Shown: positions 1-7,305, counted from the first letter of the stretch. The stretch: 11,532 bases of DNA from Prolixibacteraceae bacterium (GCA_016788685.1 JAEUSS010000545.1:1-11532), one strand, 5' to 3'. Notes: generated by a model from the letters alone, not told the origin. Numbers and translations are program-made.

Positions 1-89
1 GCCGTGCTTAAAGCGATTCCGAGAATAATGGTCAGGTTTAGTTTCCGGTAAAACCAGACAGATTTCAGTATGAGTTTGTAAATGGACAT
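1..89 (-). CDS. ABC exporter permease, N-terminal fragment (gene continues beyond the window)
   Basis: An ATG at 89 on the minus strand opens a frame that stays open to the window edge and gives 29 complete codons. The protein starts MSIYKLILKSVWFYRKLNL and continues TIILGIALSTA. This is a short cytoplasmic amphipathic start followed by the beginning of a hydrophobic segment. It resembles the first transmembrane helix of large FtsX/MacB-type permeases, whose starts often read like LFYRR.nL...LGVA. An ABC ATPase of the matching export class lies upstream in the same direction (1712-2383), so this is probably its membrane partner, with two other genes in between. No Shine-Dalgarno motif is visible before the ATG. 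The call rests on about 29 residues plus context, so the family is likely but not proven. Confidence 0.6.
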   Translation of the reverse strand, partial: MSIYKLILKSVWFYRKLNLTIILGIALST

Positions 90-102
90 ATCAGTTAAAT
101 TT

Positions 103-170
103 AAACACAAAGACACGAAGGCTCAAAGAATATTTAGAATTTAACTTAGTGACTTTGTATCTTCATGCTT
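103..170. repeat. Imperfect 26-bp inverted repeat (REP-like hairpin)
   Basis: Arms 103-128 and 145-170 match at 18 of 26 positions when one is reverse-complemented, around a 16-base AT-rich loop. The arm word CACAAAGACACGAAGG is of a type often seen in gaps of Bacteroidota genomes. The right arm runs into the stop codon of the DUF1697 gene (169-171). It fills most of the space before the permease start at 89. It could be a decayed mobile palindrome or an mRNA stem between the two cistrons; it lacks the U-tract of a classical terminator. Confidence 0.55.
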
Positions 171-717
171 ATATTGAGTTTATCATTTCGTTCAATTTCA
201 TTACGGTTTTCCAGTTTCGGGTGGTGGCCTGCACTTTCAGTTTCGACTCGAAGAAGGAGTTCACCAGCTTCGATGTTCCATACCCGGCGGCACAAAAGAT
301 AAACACATCGCGCCCGACAATCTCATACCGGTCAGGCAAATACTGAAAGGTTTTGATTTTCTCCGCTAATTCGGGCGATGGCAGTTCTTTCAGACAAGTC
401 AGATGCAATCGGTCAAAGTCCACATTTTCCTCTTTCAAAAAAGGGTTCTGAGCAATTGACTCAGCCCATTCTTCAGAAGTCCGTACAAGCGTCGGAATGT
501 CGAATCCGAATGCTTCGGTGAAAGCTTGCTGCAAACGAACTTCAAATTCGGAAAGCGGTTCAGGCTGTGGTAATTCAAAAACAACATTTCCGCTTTGAAT
601 ATAGGTCTGCACATTTTTCAAACCCAAACTTTCGCACAGCTTTTTCAGGTCGGCCATCGGAACTTTCCGGCCTGTCCCAACATTGATTCCGCGAAGCAGG
701 ACGATGCATCTAGTCAT
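169..717 (-). CDS. DUF1697 family protein
   Basis: The 182-residue product has the hallmarks of DUF1697: an N-terminal ALLRGINVG-type motif (residues 6-14, VLLRGINVG), the YIQSGNVVF strand (39-47), and the C-terminal ATTRNWKTVMKL block (164-175). Length is normal for the family, whose biochemical role is unknown; the fold is ferredoxin-like. I chose the ATG at 717 because GGGGAG at 726-731 lies 8 bases ahead of it. The in-frame GTG at 723 would add two residues, but its spacing to the same motif is only 2 bases. The RhuM stop codon (720-722) is two bases before this ATG, so reinitiation after RhuM is plausible. Family call is confident; function is not known. It lies inside an ABC-exporter operon to which it has no obvious link. 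Confidence 0.9.
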   Translation of the reverse strand: MTRCIVLLRGINVGTGRKVPMADLKKLCESLGLKNVQTYIQSGNVVFELPQPEPLSEFEVRLQQAFTEAFGFDIPTLVRTSEEWAESIAQNPFLKEENVDFDRLHLTCLKELPSPELAEKIKTFQYLPDRYEIVGRDVFIFCAAGYGTSKLVNSFFESKLKVQATTRNWKTVMKLNEMINSI

Positions 718-719
718 AC

Positions 720-1715
720 TCACTTCTCCCCTTTTATCCGCTTTATTTCCCTGTCGAAATCCGATTCATATTCTGAGTCCTGCCTTACTCTGAATCTTTC
801 ATATTGGTCACTTGCCAATTTCCTGGCAATCTCTGCCGAGACCGTCCCGGCATTCTTAAGCACCGAATAATCGTTGAAATGCAGAAATGCATCCAATTTA
901 TCCACCCAATCTTTCATTTTCATTGGAATCTGTCTGGCAGCCTGATTTTCTGCATAATCCAGATACATGGTAACAACCCGGTTTAACTCCGCTATTTCCT
1001 GTTCATTCAGATAATTTTTGGCAACCGAAATGTCCGATTTTAAGACTTTTCCTTTCGGTGAGTTTTTCCAGGTCGTCAAACCCATATTTGGCAATTTTGC
1101 GTCAGCTCTTTTTGAAATTATTTCGGCTGCTGTTTGCCCGGTAATAGCCCAATGAAGCTTATTTTGTACCGTTTTATAAAATGTCACCGTGATTTCAGCT
1201 TTGGGGTCATAATCAATGCTACATTCAGAATAAATGTCGGTAATCTTTTGATAGAACCTGCGTTCGCTTGCCCGGATTTCCCGAATCCGCTCCAGCAATT
1301 CATCAAAATAATCTTTACCAAAAAGCTTTTTACCTTGCTTAAGGCGTTCATCGTCAAGAACAAAACCCTTGATAATAAATTCCTTCAGGGTTTTGGTTGC
1401 CCAAATACGAAACTGGGTCGCTTGCTGCGAATTGACTCTGTAACCGACCGAAATAATCGCATCGAGATTATAAAATTGAGTATTGTAATTTTTCCCGTCA
1501 GCCGCAGTTGTTCGGATTTTCCGAACAACTGAATCCTCTATCAATTCCTGGCTAAGAAAAATATTTGACAAATGCTCACTAACTGTCGATTTGGTGACGC
1601 CAAACAACTCGCCCATAGCCTTTTGAGTAAGCCAAACCGTTTCATCCAGAACAATTACCTCCAGCCTTACATCTCCCTGGGGCGTTGTATATAATATGAT
1701 TTCCGAGTTCGTCAT
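720..1715 (-). CDS. rhuM: RhuM family protein (Virulence_RhuM)
   Basis: A 331-residue protein with the full RhuM architecture. An N-terminal winged-helix-like segment (about 27-55: VWLTQKAMGELFGVTKSTVSEH) is followed by the family signature FYNLDAIISVGYRVNS (81-96) and TQFRIWATKTLKEFIIKGF (100-118). A charged helical region (about 125-165) leads to the alpha-helical C-terminal part. The founding member is rhuM of Salmonella pathogenicity island 3. The molecular activity of the family is not established, though the N-terminus suggests DNA binding, and members are common in accessory regions of Bacteroidota. The start ATG (1713-1715) overlaps the ABC ATPase stop codon in an ATGA junction, so the two are almost certainly co-translated. 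Placement inside an exporter operon, between ATPase and permease, suggests later acquisition. The frame is intact and full length. Confidence 0.9.
   Translation of the reverse strand: MTNSEIILYTTPQGDVRLEVIVLDETVWLTQKAMGELFGVTKSTVSEHLSNIFLSQELIEDSVVRKIRTTAADGKNYNTQFYNLDAIISVGYRVNSQQATQFRIWATKTLKEFIIKGFVLDDERLKQGKKLFGKDYFDELLERIREIRASERRFYQKITDIYSECSIDYDPKAEITVTFYKTVQNKLHWAITGQTAAEIISKRADAKLPNMGLTTWKNSPKGKVLKSDISVAKNYLNEQEIAELNRVVTMYLDYAENQAARQIPMKMKDWVDKLDAFLHFNDYSVLKNAGTVSAEIARKLASDQYERFRVRQDSEYESDFDREIKRIKGEK
726..731 (-). promoter_or_regulatory. Shine-Dalgarno motif deciding the DUF1697 start
   Basis: GGGGAG on the minus strand lies within the last codons of the RhuM gene, 8 bases before ATG 717 and only 2 before GTG 723. 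It favours the ATG. Such a strong motif stands out here, where most starts have none. Confidence 0.5.
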
Positions 1716-2383
1716 AGTTTTGATTCCACCAATTTTCCGTTTTCCAGCCGGTAAATCCGGTCCATTTTCTTTGCCACTTCCATCGAATGGGTCACAACAA
1801 TTAGCGTCACTCCTTCTTCCCGATTCAGTTCAACCAGCAAATCGGTCAGATTAAAAGCCGATTTCTGATCGAGCGCTCCTGTTGGTTCGTCAGCCAAAAT
1901 CAAACCGGGACGATTGATCAGCGCACGGGCTACCGCAGTCCGCTGACATTCGCCACCCGAAAGTTCTGAAGGTTTTTGTCGGGCAACTTCTGCCAGTCCC
2001 ATTCTGGAGATCAGCTTTTGAGCACGCGCGAGCGTTTCGTTCCCCTGAAGTTTTTTATTCGTCAGCGTTGGCAATAGAATATTTTCAAGCAAAGTAAGCT
2101 GTGGCAACAAGTGGTGCATCTGAAAAACAAAGCCAATTTTCTCATTGCGGAATGCAGCCAGTTGCAGATCGGGATATGCTGACAAATCCTGATTCTCGAA
2201 GTACATTTTACCCGAATCCGGCCGATCCAAAGTTCCGATCAGGTTCAGCAAAGTAGTTTTTCCGGAACCCGAAGGCCCAACAATTGCCACGCGGTCTCCG
2301 GCAATAACATCCAGATCAAGCTGATCGAGAATCGTCCGGTCTTTCGAATAAGACTTGGATATTCTTTCGAGTTTAAGCAACAT
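1712..2383 (-). CDS. ABC transporter ATP-binding protein (LolD/MacB-type exporter ATPase)
   Basis: A 223-residue ATPase with all nucleotide-binding motifs: Walker A GPSGSGKT (36-43), Q-loop Gln88, signature LSGGE (141-145), Walker B LILADE (161-166) followed by the PTGALD D-loop, and H-loop His199. The short length and ADEPTGALD sequence fit the LolD/MacB/FtsE class, which works with FtsX-like permeases in the inner membrane to move lipoproteins, peptides or drugs by mechanotransmission rather than ordinary import. AAAGGAAA about 7-14 bases before the ATG is a reasonable ribosome site. RhuM overlaps the stop codon; the probable permease starts at 89. The exported substrate cannot be told from the sequence. 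It could also serve a permease outside the window. Confidence 0.93.
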   Translation of the reverse strand: MLLKLERISKSYSKDRTILDQLDLDVIAGDRVAIVGPSGSGKTTLLNLIGTLDRPDSGKMYFENQDLSAYPDLQLAAFRNEKIGFVFQMHHLLPQLTLLENILLPTLTNKKLQGNETLARAQKLISRMGLAEVARQKPSELSGGECQRTAVARALINRPGLILADEPTGALDQKSAFNLTDLLVELNREEGVTLIVVTHSMEVAKKMDRIYRLENGKLVESKL

Positions 2384-2425
2384 AAAGTAGTTTCCTTTCA
2401 GAGTTTTTAAATAAAAATATCAATC

Positions 2426-2438
2426 AGCCCGAAGGGCT
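2426..2438. repeat. Short perfect palindrome at the MBL stop codon; possible weak terminator
   Basis: AGCCC-GAA-GGGCT forms a 5-bp stem with a 3-base loop, and its last two bases are part of the MBL stop codon (2437-2439). On the minus strand it is followed after about six bases by a T-rich run (ATATTTTTATTT), so it could attenuate or end transcription between the MBL and the ABC ATPase genes. The same word style recurs in the repeat island near 9850-10610, so it may be a solitary REP-like unit. Confidence 0.4.
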
Positions 2439-3162
2439 ACGAATACTTTTCAATCAATGCTTCCAGTTGTCCGGAGATGTTTTGTGTAGTTTCACCTCCA
2501 TGGTAGCAAATCACCTTATCGATTTTCAGCGCGGCCAATTTTCTGACCGAATTTAAAGCCTGTGATAAATCTAACGAAAAATGAGGATTTGCAATTTCCA
2601 GTTTGCCATCTTCAAGCACAAGGGCATCGTTCGCCAGCAGAATCCTTTCTTCGGGCAAATAAATCGAAATATGCCCGGGCGTGTGTCCGGGCGTATTGAT
2701 AATCCTGATCCGGTCAGAAAAATGAGCATCAAATCCAAAAGTAAAATCAACAGGCACGCGCTTTACCGCTTTTAAATTCTCTTCAAAAGCGGTGCCCCAC
2801 TCCATAAACTCTTCAGATATCGTGCTTCGAAGACTTTCGGCCTGCTGAAGCCTCAACGATTTCCTTTCTCCGGTGAGATAGGGCGCTTCAATTTCCGAAG
2901 TGTAAATTTTCACAAAAGGTACTTCCTCTTTTATCTCGTACAAGGCTCCCATATGATCAATATCCTCGTGTGAAATGATTATACCGGAGAGCTCATTCAG
3001 CCCGATTCCATACCTCGCCAATTGCTCCGACAATTGTTTGGCCGAACCTTCATATCCGCAATCGATCAAAAATATGCCTTCTTTTCCTCTCAGGACACAT
3101 GGGTTTAATACATATTCCTGTCCGAGAAACGACGAAATCAGTTCAAGTTTTATCACTTCCAT
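2437..3162 (-). CDS. Metallo-beta-lactamase-fold metallohydrolase
   Basis: A 241-residue protein with the MBL fold. The metal motif is SHEDIDH at 64-70 (His65, Asp67, Asp69, His70), followed by the downstream ligand His160 in NTPGHTPGH, Asp179 in the AND motif, and His221 in YHGG. The usual HxHxDH is here HxDxDH, with the second His replaced by Asp; this is seen in some MBL subfamilies and may change metal preference. There is no signal peptide, so it is cytoplasmic. Substrate is unknown; the family includes glyoxalase II-like thioesterases and lactonases. It starts 22 bases after the stop of the glycosyltransferase, so it is probably co-transcribed with it. No fused second domain is seen. 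Fold call is firm, function open. Confidence 0.88.
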   Translation of the reverse strand: MEVIKLELISSFLGQEYVLNPCVLRGKEGIFLIDCGYEGSAKQLSEQLARYGIGLNELSGIIISHEDIDHMGALYEIKEEVPFVKIYTSEIEAPYLTGERKSLRLQQAESLRSTISEEFMEWGTAFEENLKAVKRVPVDFTFGFDAHFSDRIRIINTPGHTPGHISIYLPEERILLANDALVLEDGKLEIANPHFSLDLSQALNSVRKLAALKIDKVICYHGGETTQNISGQLEALIEKYS

Positions 3163-3184
3163 TCTTTTGCAAATAGCTGTTTAA

Positions 3185-4474
3185 TTACACGTTCAATACC
3201 TTTTCGTACACATCAACCATTTTCTTCGCCTGGGCATGAATGTCAAAATGCGCCTTCACACCGGCAATTCCGGCATCTGCCAGTTGCTGAAGGCGGGCAT
3301 CATCAAAAATGAGTTTTTTCATCGCTTCGGCCAACCTTTCCGGTTCATTTTCACCATAAATCACGCCGCCACCACTGGTTTCAATCACCTCGGGGAATGC
3401 CCCCAAAGCAGGCTGAACCATGGGGACTCCGGATGCCATTGCTTCGAGCATATACAATCCGAAAGCCTCGCCATTCAACACCGGAACCGAGATCAGGCGA
3501 ACTGAATCAAAGAATTTTTGCCGTTCATCGCCTTCAAACTCGTCCACCCAAAACACATCGCTATCCAGTTTGGCTTGGGTTATTTTTTTCTTCTGTTCTT
3601 TTATGAAAGCCAGATCATCCCCTGTTTTTCCACCGGTTATTTTGAGCTGTACCGATGAATATCCCGGATCTTTCCGGAGTAAAATAAAAGCATCAACCAG
3701 TACGGCCAGTCCGTTCTCGCGGCACATCCGTGAGAGATAGCCAACCACCGGACCTTTATTTTCCACAGGCTTCGGCAAATAGTCGGCCGCATCAACTCCC
3801 AAATAAACGGGTTGCATTTTGCACTCAGGAACAACCATGCGTTGATGGATCGCCGACGCAAAATAATTGCTGACGGGAATAAACACATCGACATAATTTC
3901 CGCGTTCGCTCATTAAATTCCACACTTTTTGCCGGTATTTGTCGTCCATCGCATCCACCCACACATCTTCGTCCTGAAGCGAACATACTACCACGATATT
4001 CATCCGCTGTTTGATCCGGTGCGCCAATCCCAGCAACAGTGCATTCGAGAGGTGAATCACATCGGGTTTTGCTTCATCGGCCAGCCAATCGACCAGACGT
4101 TCCAATTCTTCTTTCTGGTTGCCTTCTTCGCCCAGCAGCATCGAAATGGTCATTTCTTCCAACCCTTTGGCACGGGTTGAACCGGCTTTTCGGGCAGCCA
4201 TTTCGAGCACACTTTTCGAGTCCAGGGCATGTTCGACAAACGCAGGCAGGTGCCTGAAAATCGGGAACTGCTGTTTCAGGTAAAGATTAACTGCCCCGTA
4301 GAAAACAGGCACCTCATCCAGATCGTGGGCATCGTCGAAAATGGGCAGATAGAGCGGCACTTTGATGACCTGGTGTCCCAAATCTTTCAGCGCACGGATG
4401 TATTTGCTGTCGCGCATGCAGTTTCCGCAGTAGAAACTACCACCTGACCCCGGAATGATGTGTGCGATTTTCAT
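3185..4474 (-). CDS. GT-B glycosyltransferase (GT4-like)
   Basis: A 429-residue glycosyltransferase. The N-terminal Rossmann half opens MKIAHIIPGSGG with a CGNC motif (16-19). The C-terminal donor-binding half carries VVGYLSRMCRENGLAVLVDAF (243-263) and the EX7E motif (Glu336 and Glu344 in GEAFGLYMLEAMASG), then PEVI. This is typical of retaining GT4 enzymes that transfer a sugar from an NDP-sugar at the inner face of the membrane. Acceptor and donor cannot be told from the sequence. The gap to the upstream PQQ-like gene is 84 bases and holds two overlapping inverted repeats; the MBL gene follows after 22 bases. There is no signal peptide or membrane helix. The start ATG has no clear Shine-Dalgarno motif but matches the expected beta-strand start. 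Confidence 0.92.
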   Translation of the reverse strand: MKIAHIIPGSGGSFYCGNCMRDSKYIRALKDLGHQVIKVPLYLPIFDDAHDLDEVPVFYGAVNLYLKQQFPIFRHLPAFVEHALDSKSVLEMAARKAGSTRAKGLEEMTISMLLGEEGNQKEELERLVDWLADEAKPDVIHLSNALLLGLAHRIKQRMNIVVVCSLQDEDVWVDAMDDKYRQKVWNLMSERGNYVDVFIPVSNYFASAIHQRMVVPECKMQPVYLGVDAADYLPKPVENKGPVVGYLSRMCRENGLAVLVDAFILLRKDPGYSSVQLKITGGKTGDDLAFIKEQKKKITQAKLDSDVFWVDEFEGDERQKFFDSVRLISVPVLNGEAFGLYMLEAMASGVPMVQPALGAFPEVIETSGGGVIYGENEPERLAEAMKKLIFDDARLQQLADAGIAGVKAHFDIHAQAKKMVDVYEKVLNV

Positions 4475-4513
4475 ATAGTAAGGTTGATTTTAGTACTATT
4501 TTGTAAAGGCTGC

Positions 4514-4552
4514 TGGCAGTTAGCTTCTGGCAACTGCCAAAAAGCCAGAAGC
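4514..4552. repeat. Two overlapping, mutually exclusive hairpins
   Basis: Stem A pairs 4514-4521 with 4532-4539 (TGGCAGTT/AACTGCCA, 8 bp perfect). Stem B pairs 4523-4531 with 4544-4552 (GCTTCTGGC/GCCAGAAGC, 9 bp perfect). Each stem uses the loop of the other, so only one can form at a time. They lie 6 bases beyond the stop codon of the propeller gene (4559-4561). There is no U-tract, so a plain terminator is unlikely. This may be a decayed tandem-type repeat or an RNA switch-like stem; the sequence alone cannot decide. Confidence 0.5.
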
Positions 4553-4558
4553 GAGCCG

Positions 4559-5662
4559 CTAGTTGCCAAAAATATAAATCCTTCCATCGCCCGCTCCAAC
4601 CACGATCTTTCCGGCAACAACAGCCGGACTGCCAATAATGGCGCTGCCCAGCTCGTATTTCCATAGCTCTGCCCCGGTTTTCAAGTCATGAATATAGAGC
4701 ATTCCATCCATGGTTCCGGTAATTACTTTTCCGGATGCAATTACCGATGATGATTCCACCCTATTGCTGGTTTTAACTTTCCAAACTACTTTGCCGGTGC
4801 TTTTATCAAAACAGTAGATAAATCTATCCTGATTTCCGATGACGATGAAATTACCGCTTAAAGCCGGAGATGCGATGAAGGGAAGGTTTTTCTCCTTATC
4901 GTCGTACATCCAGGCGATCTTCCCGACCTCCAGATTGATGCCAAAGAATTTGCCTTCGTAATCGCCCACGTATGCAAACTTACCCTCAATTACCGGCGAC
5001 GAAGCCACGTAGGTTTCCAACTGTATCTTCTTAAACACCTTTCCTGTTTCGATGTTCACCAGGTGCAGGAACCCGTCGCAGCCGCCAAAAACAGCATGTT
5101 TCCCGTACAAGGCAGGTGCACCATTGATGTAATTATCCGATTCGTAGCGCCAGATGCTGTCGCCTTTATCAAAGCCAAAACAGTGCAGATTATAGTCATA
5201 ACTACCCACAAAAATCCGCTTTTTACCAGTCACCTTCAGCCAGTTGGCCGAGCCCATGATCTGGTTATCAGTTTTGTATTTCCAGATTTCCTTACCGGTT
5301 TTCTCGTCCAGTTTGTAAAATAGCCCATCGAGCTGACCAAACAAAACCGCGCCATCCATCACTAATGCAGGAGCCTCGATGGAGTTTCCCGAAGCAAATT
5401 TCCATTTCAGTTTGCCATCGAACCCAATCGCGTACATCGTTCCGTCGGTCGATCCGCAAAAGATTGTTTGCCCGTCAACCACCGGCGATGCTTTGATATC
5501 ATCGCCCGTTTGAAACGAAGACAACAGCTTGGGTTTCTCCGGAAGATTGGCGACAGTTGCCCCCGAAAGCTGCTGATTCCCGCGGAAGATTGTCCACGAC
5601 TGAGCACTGGCCGACAAAAACTGGACAGCAAAAAATGCAAAAATAATTATCTGTTTATTCAT
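4559..5662 (-). CDS. Secreted PQQ-like beta-propeller repeat protein (BamB-like)
   Basis: A 367-residue protein. Residues 1-20 form a typical Sec signal peptide (MNKQ, hydrophobic core, then SASA before QSW), so the mature protein is periplasmic or exported; there is no lipobox Cys. The rest consists of about seven blades with a recurring SPVVDG..IFCGSTDG..YA...DGKLKWKF pattern (for example about 59-89, 97-128, 221-252, 265-295, 345-366). This is the PQQ-binding-like/BamB propeller fold. Such propellers usually bind proteins or polymers; true PQQ binding or dehydrogenase activity is not implied. Its ATG overlaps the TGA of the upstream flavoprotein (ATGA), with GGAGG seven bases ahead, so both are co-translated. 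A second propeller gene lies at 10617-11532. Confidence 0.92.
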   Translation of the reverse strand: MNKQIIIFAFFAVQFLSASAQSWTIFRGNQQLSGATVANLPEKPKLLSSFQTGDDIKASPVVDGQTIFCGSTDGTMYAIGFDGKLKWKFASGNSIEAPALVMDGAVLFGQLDGLFYKLDEKTGKEIWKYKTDNQIMGSANWLKVTGKKRIFVGSYDYNLHCFGFDKGDSIWRYESDNYINGAPALYGKHAVFGGCDGFLHLVNIETGKVFKKIQLETYVASSPVIEGKFAYVGDYEGKFFGINLEVGKIAWMYDDKEKNLPFIASPALSGNFIVIGNQDRFIYCFDKSTGKVVWKVKTSNRVESSSVIASGKVITGTMDGMLYIHDLKTGAELWKYELGSAIIGSPAVVAGKIVVGAGDGRIYIFGN

Positions 5663-7221
5663 AAGTTTTCCTCCGCGTTAAACATGGCTAAAGCACCAGT
5701 CGGACAGGCCTTTGCCACAATAGCAACTGTTTTTTTCAATCCTCTCTGAACACTTTCGTTGAAAGGAACTCCGATTTTCACATCGAAGCCACGACCGATA
5801 AAGGTAAAGCCAAATTCTTCCTGATGTTCGCGGGTCAACCGTACGCAAATACCACATTTGATGCACTTGTTCGACTCATAAACAATTCCTTCGCGGTGAA
5901 TGAAACGTTCAACATTGAAACGCTCTTCACCCTGAAACCGCTTTTGTATAGCCTGATAACGATCAGACAATTCGCGCAGCACGCACGATTCAGGATTACG
6001 GCAATCGCAGTGCATGCAACGTTTTGCTTCAATCATGGCGGCTTCTTTGCTAAATCCCGCAGCATCCGATTTTTGGCGCGGCGCATCTTCCGAGTCCTTT
6101 TTATACTGAATGAATTCCGACTCGGCCAATCGCCCGAATTTGGAATTGAACCGCTCCGGATAACCTTTTACTTCGGAAGTTTTAAAATAATTGCCGATCA
6201 CAGTTGCCACTTCTTTGCCCTGCCCGACTGAGCGAACAGCCAGTTTGGATGCACGAAGCGAATTACCCGCTGCAAAAACTTTTGGAGATGAAGTGAGGTA
6301 ACTCGTTTTATCAGCAACAAAGCCTGTTTTTATAGTTTTCAATCCAAAATCCGGATTTTCATCAGTAAGCGTTCCTGTGGCTACAACCACGGCGTCAAAT
6401 TCGTCCTGAAGAGCTGAAAACCGAACTGCATCAATCGTTTCATCCAACCGAAGTTCAACGCCTGTCGCCACTATACGGGCCACTTCCTGATCGATCACTG
6501 AGCCCGGTAAAATATCTTCGCCGATCAAACGCAACTCGCCACCGGCCTGGCTATTTTTATCAAAAATCACCGACTGATGACCTTTTTGCTGAAGGTAATA
6601 CGCAGCGGCCAGCCCGGCAGGACCAGCACCAATCACAGCCACTTTTTTTCCTGAAAGCGGCGCCAGTTTTGGCAGATATGGTTTATCACTTTTCAAATCT
6701 TCGTCGCCCACAAACATTTTCAGGTGACAAATGGAAACGGCCTCGTCAACCTGTTTACGGCGGCAGCCAGCCTCACACGGAGCAGGACAAATGCGCCCCA
6801 ATATCGACGGCAAAGCAATATCGCGTTTCACCACTTCCAGTGCTTTGCCAAAATCACCTTTAGCAATCAGGCGGTTCATCAACGGAATGTTCATGTGCGC
6901 CGGACAAACCAACTGGCAGGGCGCTTCGCAGTCGCCCACGTGTTCGCTCAACAGCAGTTCGAGCGCTGCTTTGCGCGATTCGGTCGTTTCAGCATCGTTG
7001 GTGATGATGTTTTGTCCTTCAGAAACCGGCACCGAACACGAAGCAAACAGACGTCCGGTATGGGCATCTTTCACCAGGCAAACCATGCACGAAGTAAAAT
7101 GCCCGGTTTCTTCCAAATAACACATCGTCGGAATTTCAATTCCAACCGATTGGGCTGCCTTCCAGACTGAAGTCCCCGTAGGAACCTCGATGGTGTGATT
7201 ATCTATGGTAAGTTTTATCAT
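5659..7221 (-). CDS. Iron-sulfur flavoprotein: NuoG-like [2Fe-2S] + GltD-like FAD domain + ferredoxin tail
   Basis: A 520-residue cytoplasmic oxidoreductase. Residues 1-70 are a NuoG-like [2Fe-2S] ferredoxin (Cys34, 45, 48, 62). RKAALELLLSEHVGDC (83-98) matches the start of the NuoG His-Cys domain, but then becomes the GltD-type cysteine region (Cys98, 102, 106, 145, 149, 153). The FAD site is GAGPAG (198-203), and VFAAGN (315-320) stands where VFAAGD is usual. Only about 35 residues separate ATGTL (281-285) from VFAAGN, so the usual NAD(P)H Rossmann insert of GltD-like proteins is absent. The tail has RCMHCDC (401-407) and CIKCGIC (453-459) plus CP (506-507). It probably passes electrons between Fe-S centres and FAD, with the NuoEF-like neighbour handling NADH. 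I chose ATG 7221; an in-frame TTG at 7239 would add six residues. The partner reaction is unknown. Confidence 0.88.
   Translation of the reverse strand: MIKLTIDNHTIEVPTGTSVWKAAQSVGIEIPTMCYLEETGHFTSCMVCLVKDAHTGRLFASCSVPVSEGQNIITNDAETTESRKAALELLLSEHVGDCEAPCQLVCPAHMNIPLMNRLIAKGDFGKALEVVKRDIALPSILGRICPAPCEAGCRRKQVDEAVSICHLKMFVGDEDLKSDKPYLPKLAPLSGKKVAVIGAGPAGLAAAYYLQQKGHQSVIFDKNSQAGGELRLIGEDILPGSVIDQEVARIVATGVELRLDETIDAVRFSALQDEFDAVVVATGTLTDENPDFGLKTIKTGFVADKTSYLTSSPKVFAAGNSLRASKLAVRSVGQGKEVATVIGNYFKTSEVKGYPERFNSKFGRLAESEFIQYKKDSEDAPRQKSDAAGFSKEAAMIEAKRCMHCDCRNPESCVLRELSDRYQAIQKRFQGEERFNVERFIHREGIVYESNKCIKCGICVRLTREHQEEFGFTFIGRGFDVKIGVPFNESVQRGLKKTVAIVAKACPTGALAMFNAEENL
5670..5674 (-). promoter_or_regulatory. 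Strong Shine-Dalgarno motif for the propeller gene
   Basis: GGAGG on the minus strand, seven bases before the ATG at 5662 and inside the final codons of the upstream flavoprotein gene. It confirms the propeller start and the translational coupling at the ATGA overlap. It is one of the few strong motifs in the window. Confidence 0.6.
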
Positions 7222-7251
7222 TTTCGTCTTATGTAGCAATTTTCATGATCT

Positions 7252-7271
7252 CCGTCGGTTGAAACCAACGG
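7252..7271. repeat. Palindrome 1 of the gap between the redox genes
   Basis: CCGTCGGTT and AACCAACGG pair over nine positions with one mismatch around a 2-base centre. It lies about 30 bases before the flavoprotein ATG. The style (GTTGGTTTCAAC) is common among short Bacteroidota intergenic repeats. It has no T-run and no terminator look. Confidence 0.45.
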
Positions 7272-7305
7272 CAAAGGATAAAATCTATCTTTTCGAACAT
7301 TGAGC

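Noticed and set aside
149..346. 65-codon plus-strand frame at the DUF1697 3' end
   Set aside because: It is opposite the coding sequence of DUF1697 and shows no protein family features.
721..723. GTG start for DUF1697 with a GTGA overlap to RhuM
   Set aside because: Only 2 bases separate it from the Shine-Dalgarno motif. The ATG six bases later has ideal spacing and the family-typical first residues.
4437..4664. 75-codon minus-strand frame spanning the gap between the propeller and the glycosyltransferase
   Set aside because: It overlaps the ends of both real genes out of frame and has no recognisable domain or ribosome site.
7222..7239. TTG start giving a six-residue longer flavoprotein
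   Set aside because: TTG is a rare start. The NuoG-like fold begins at MIKLTIDN, encoded from the ATG at 7221.
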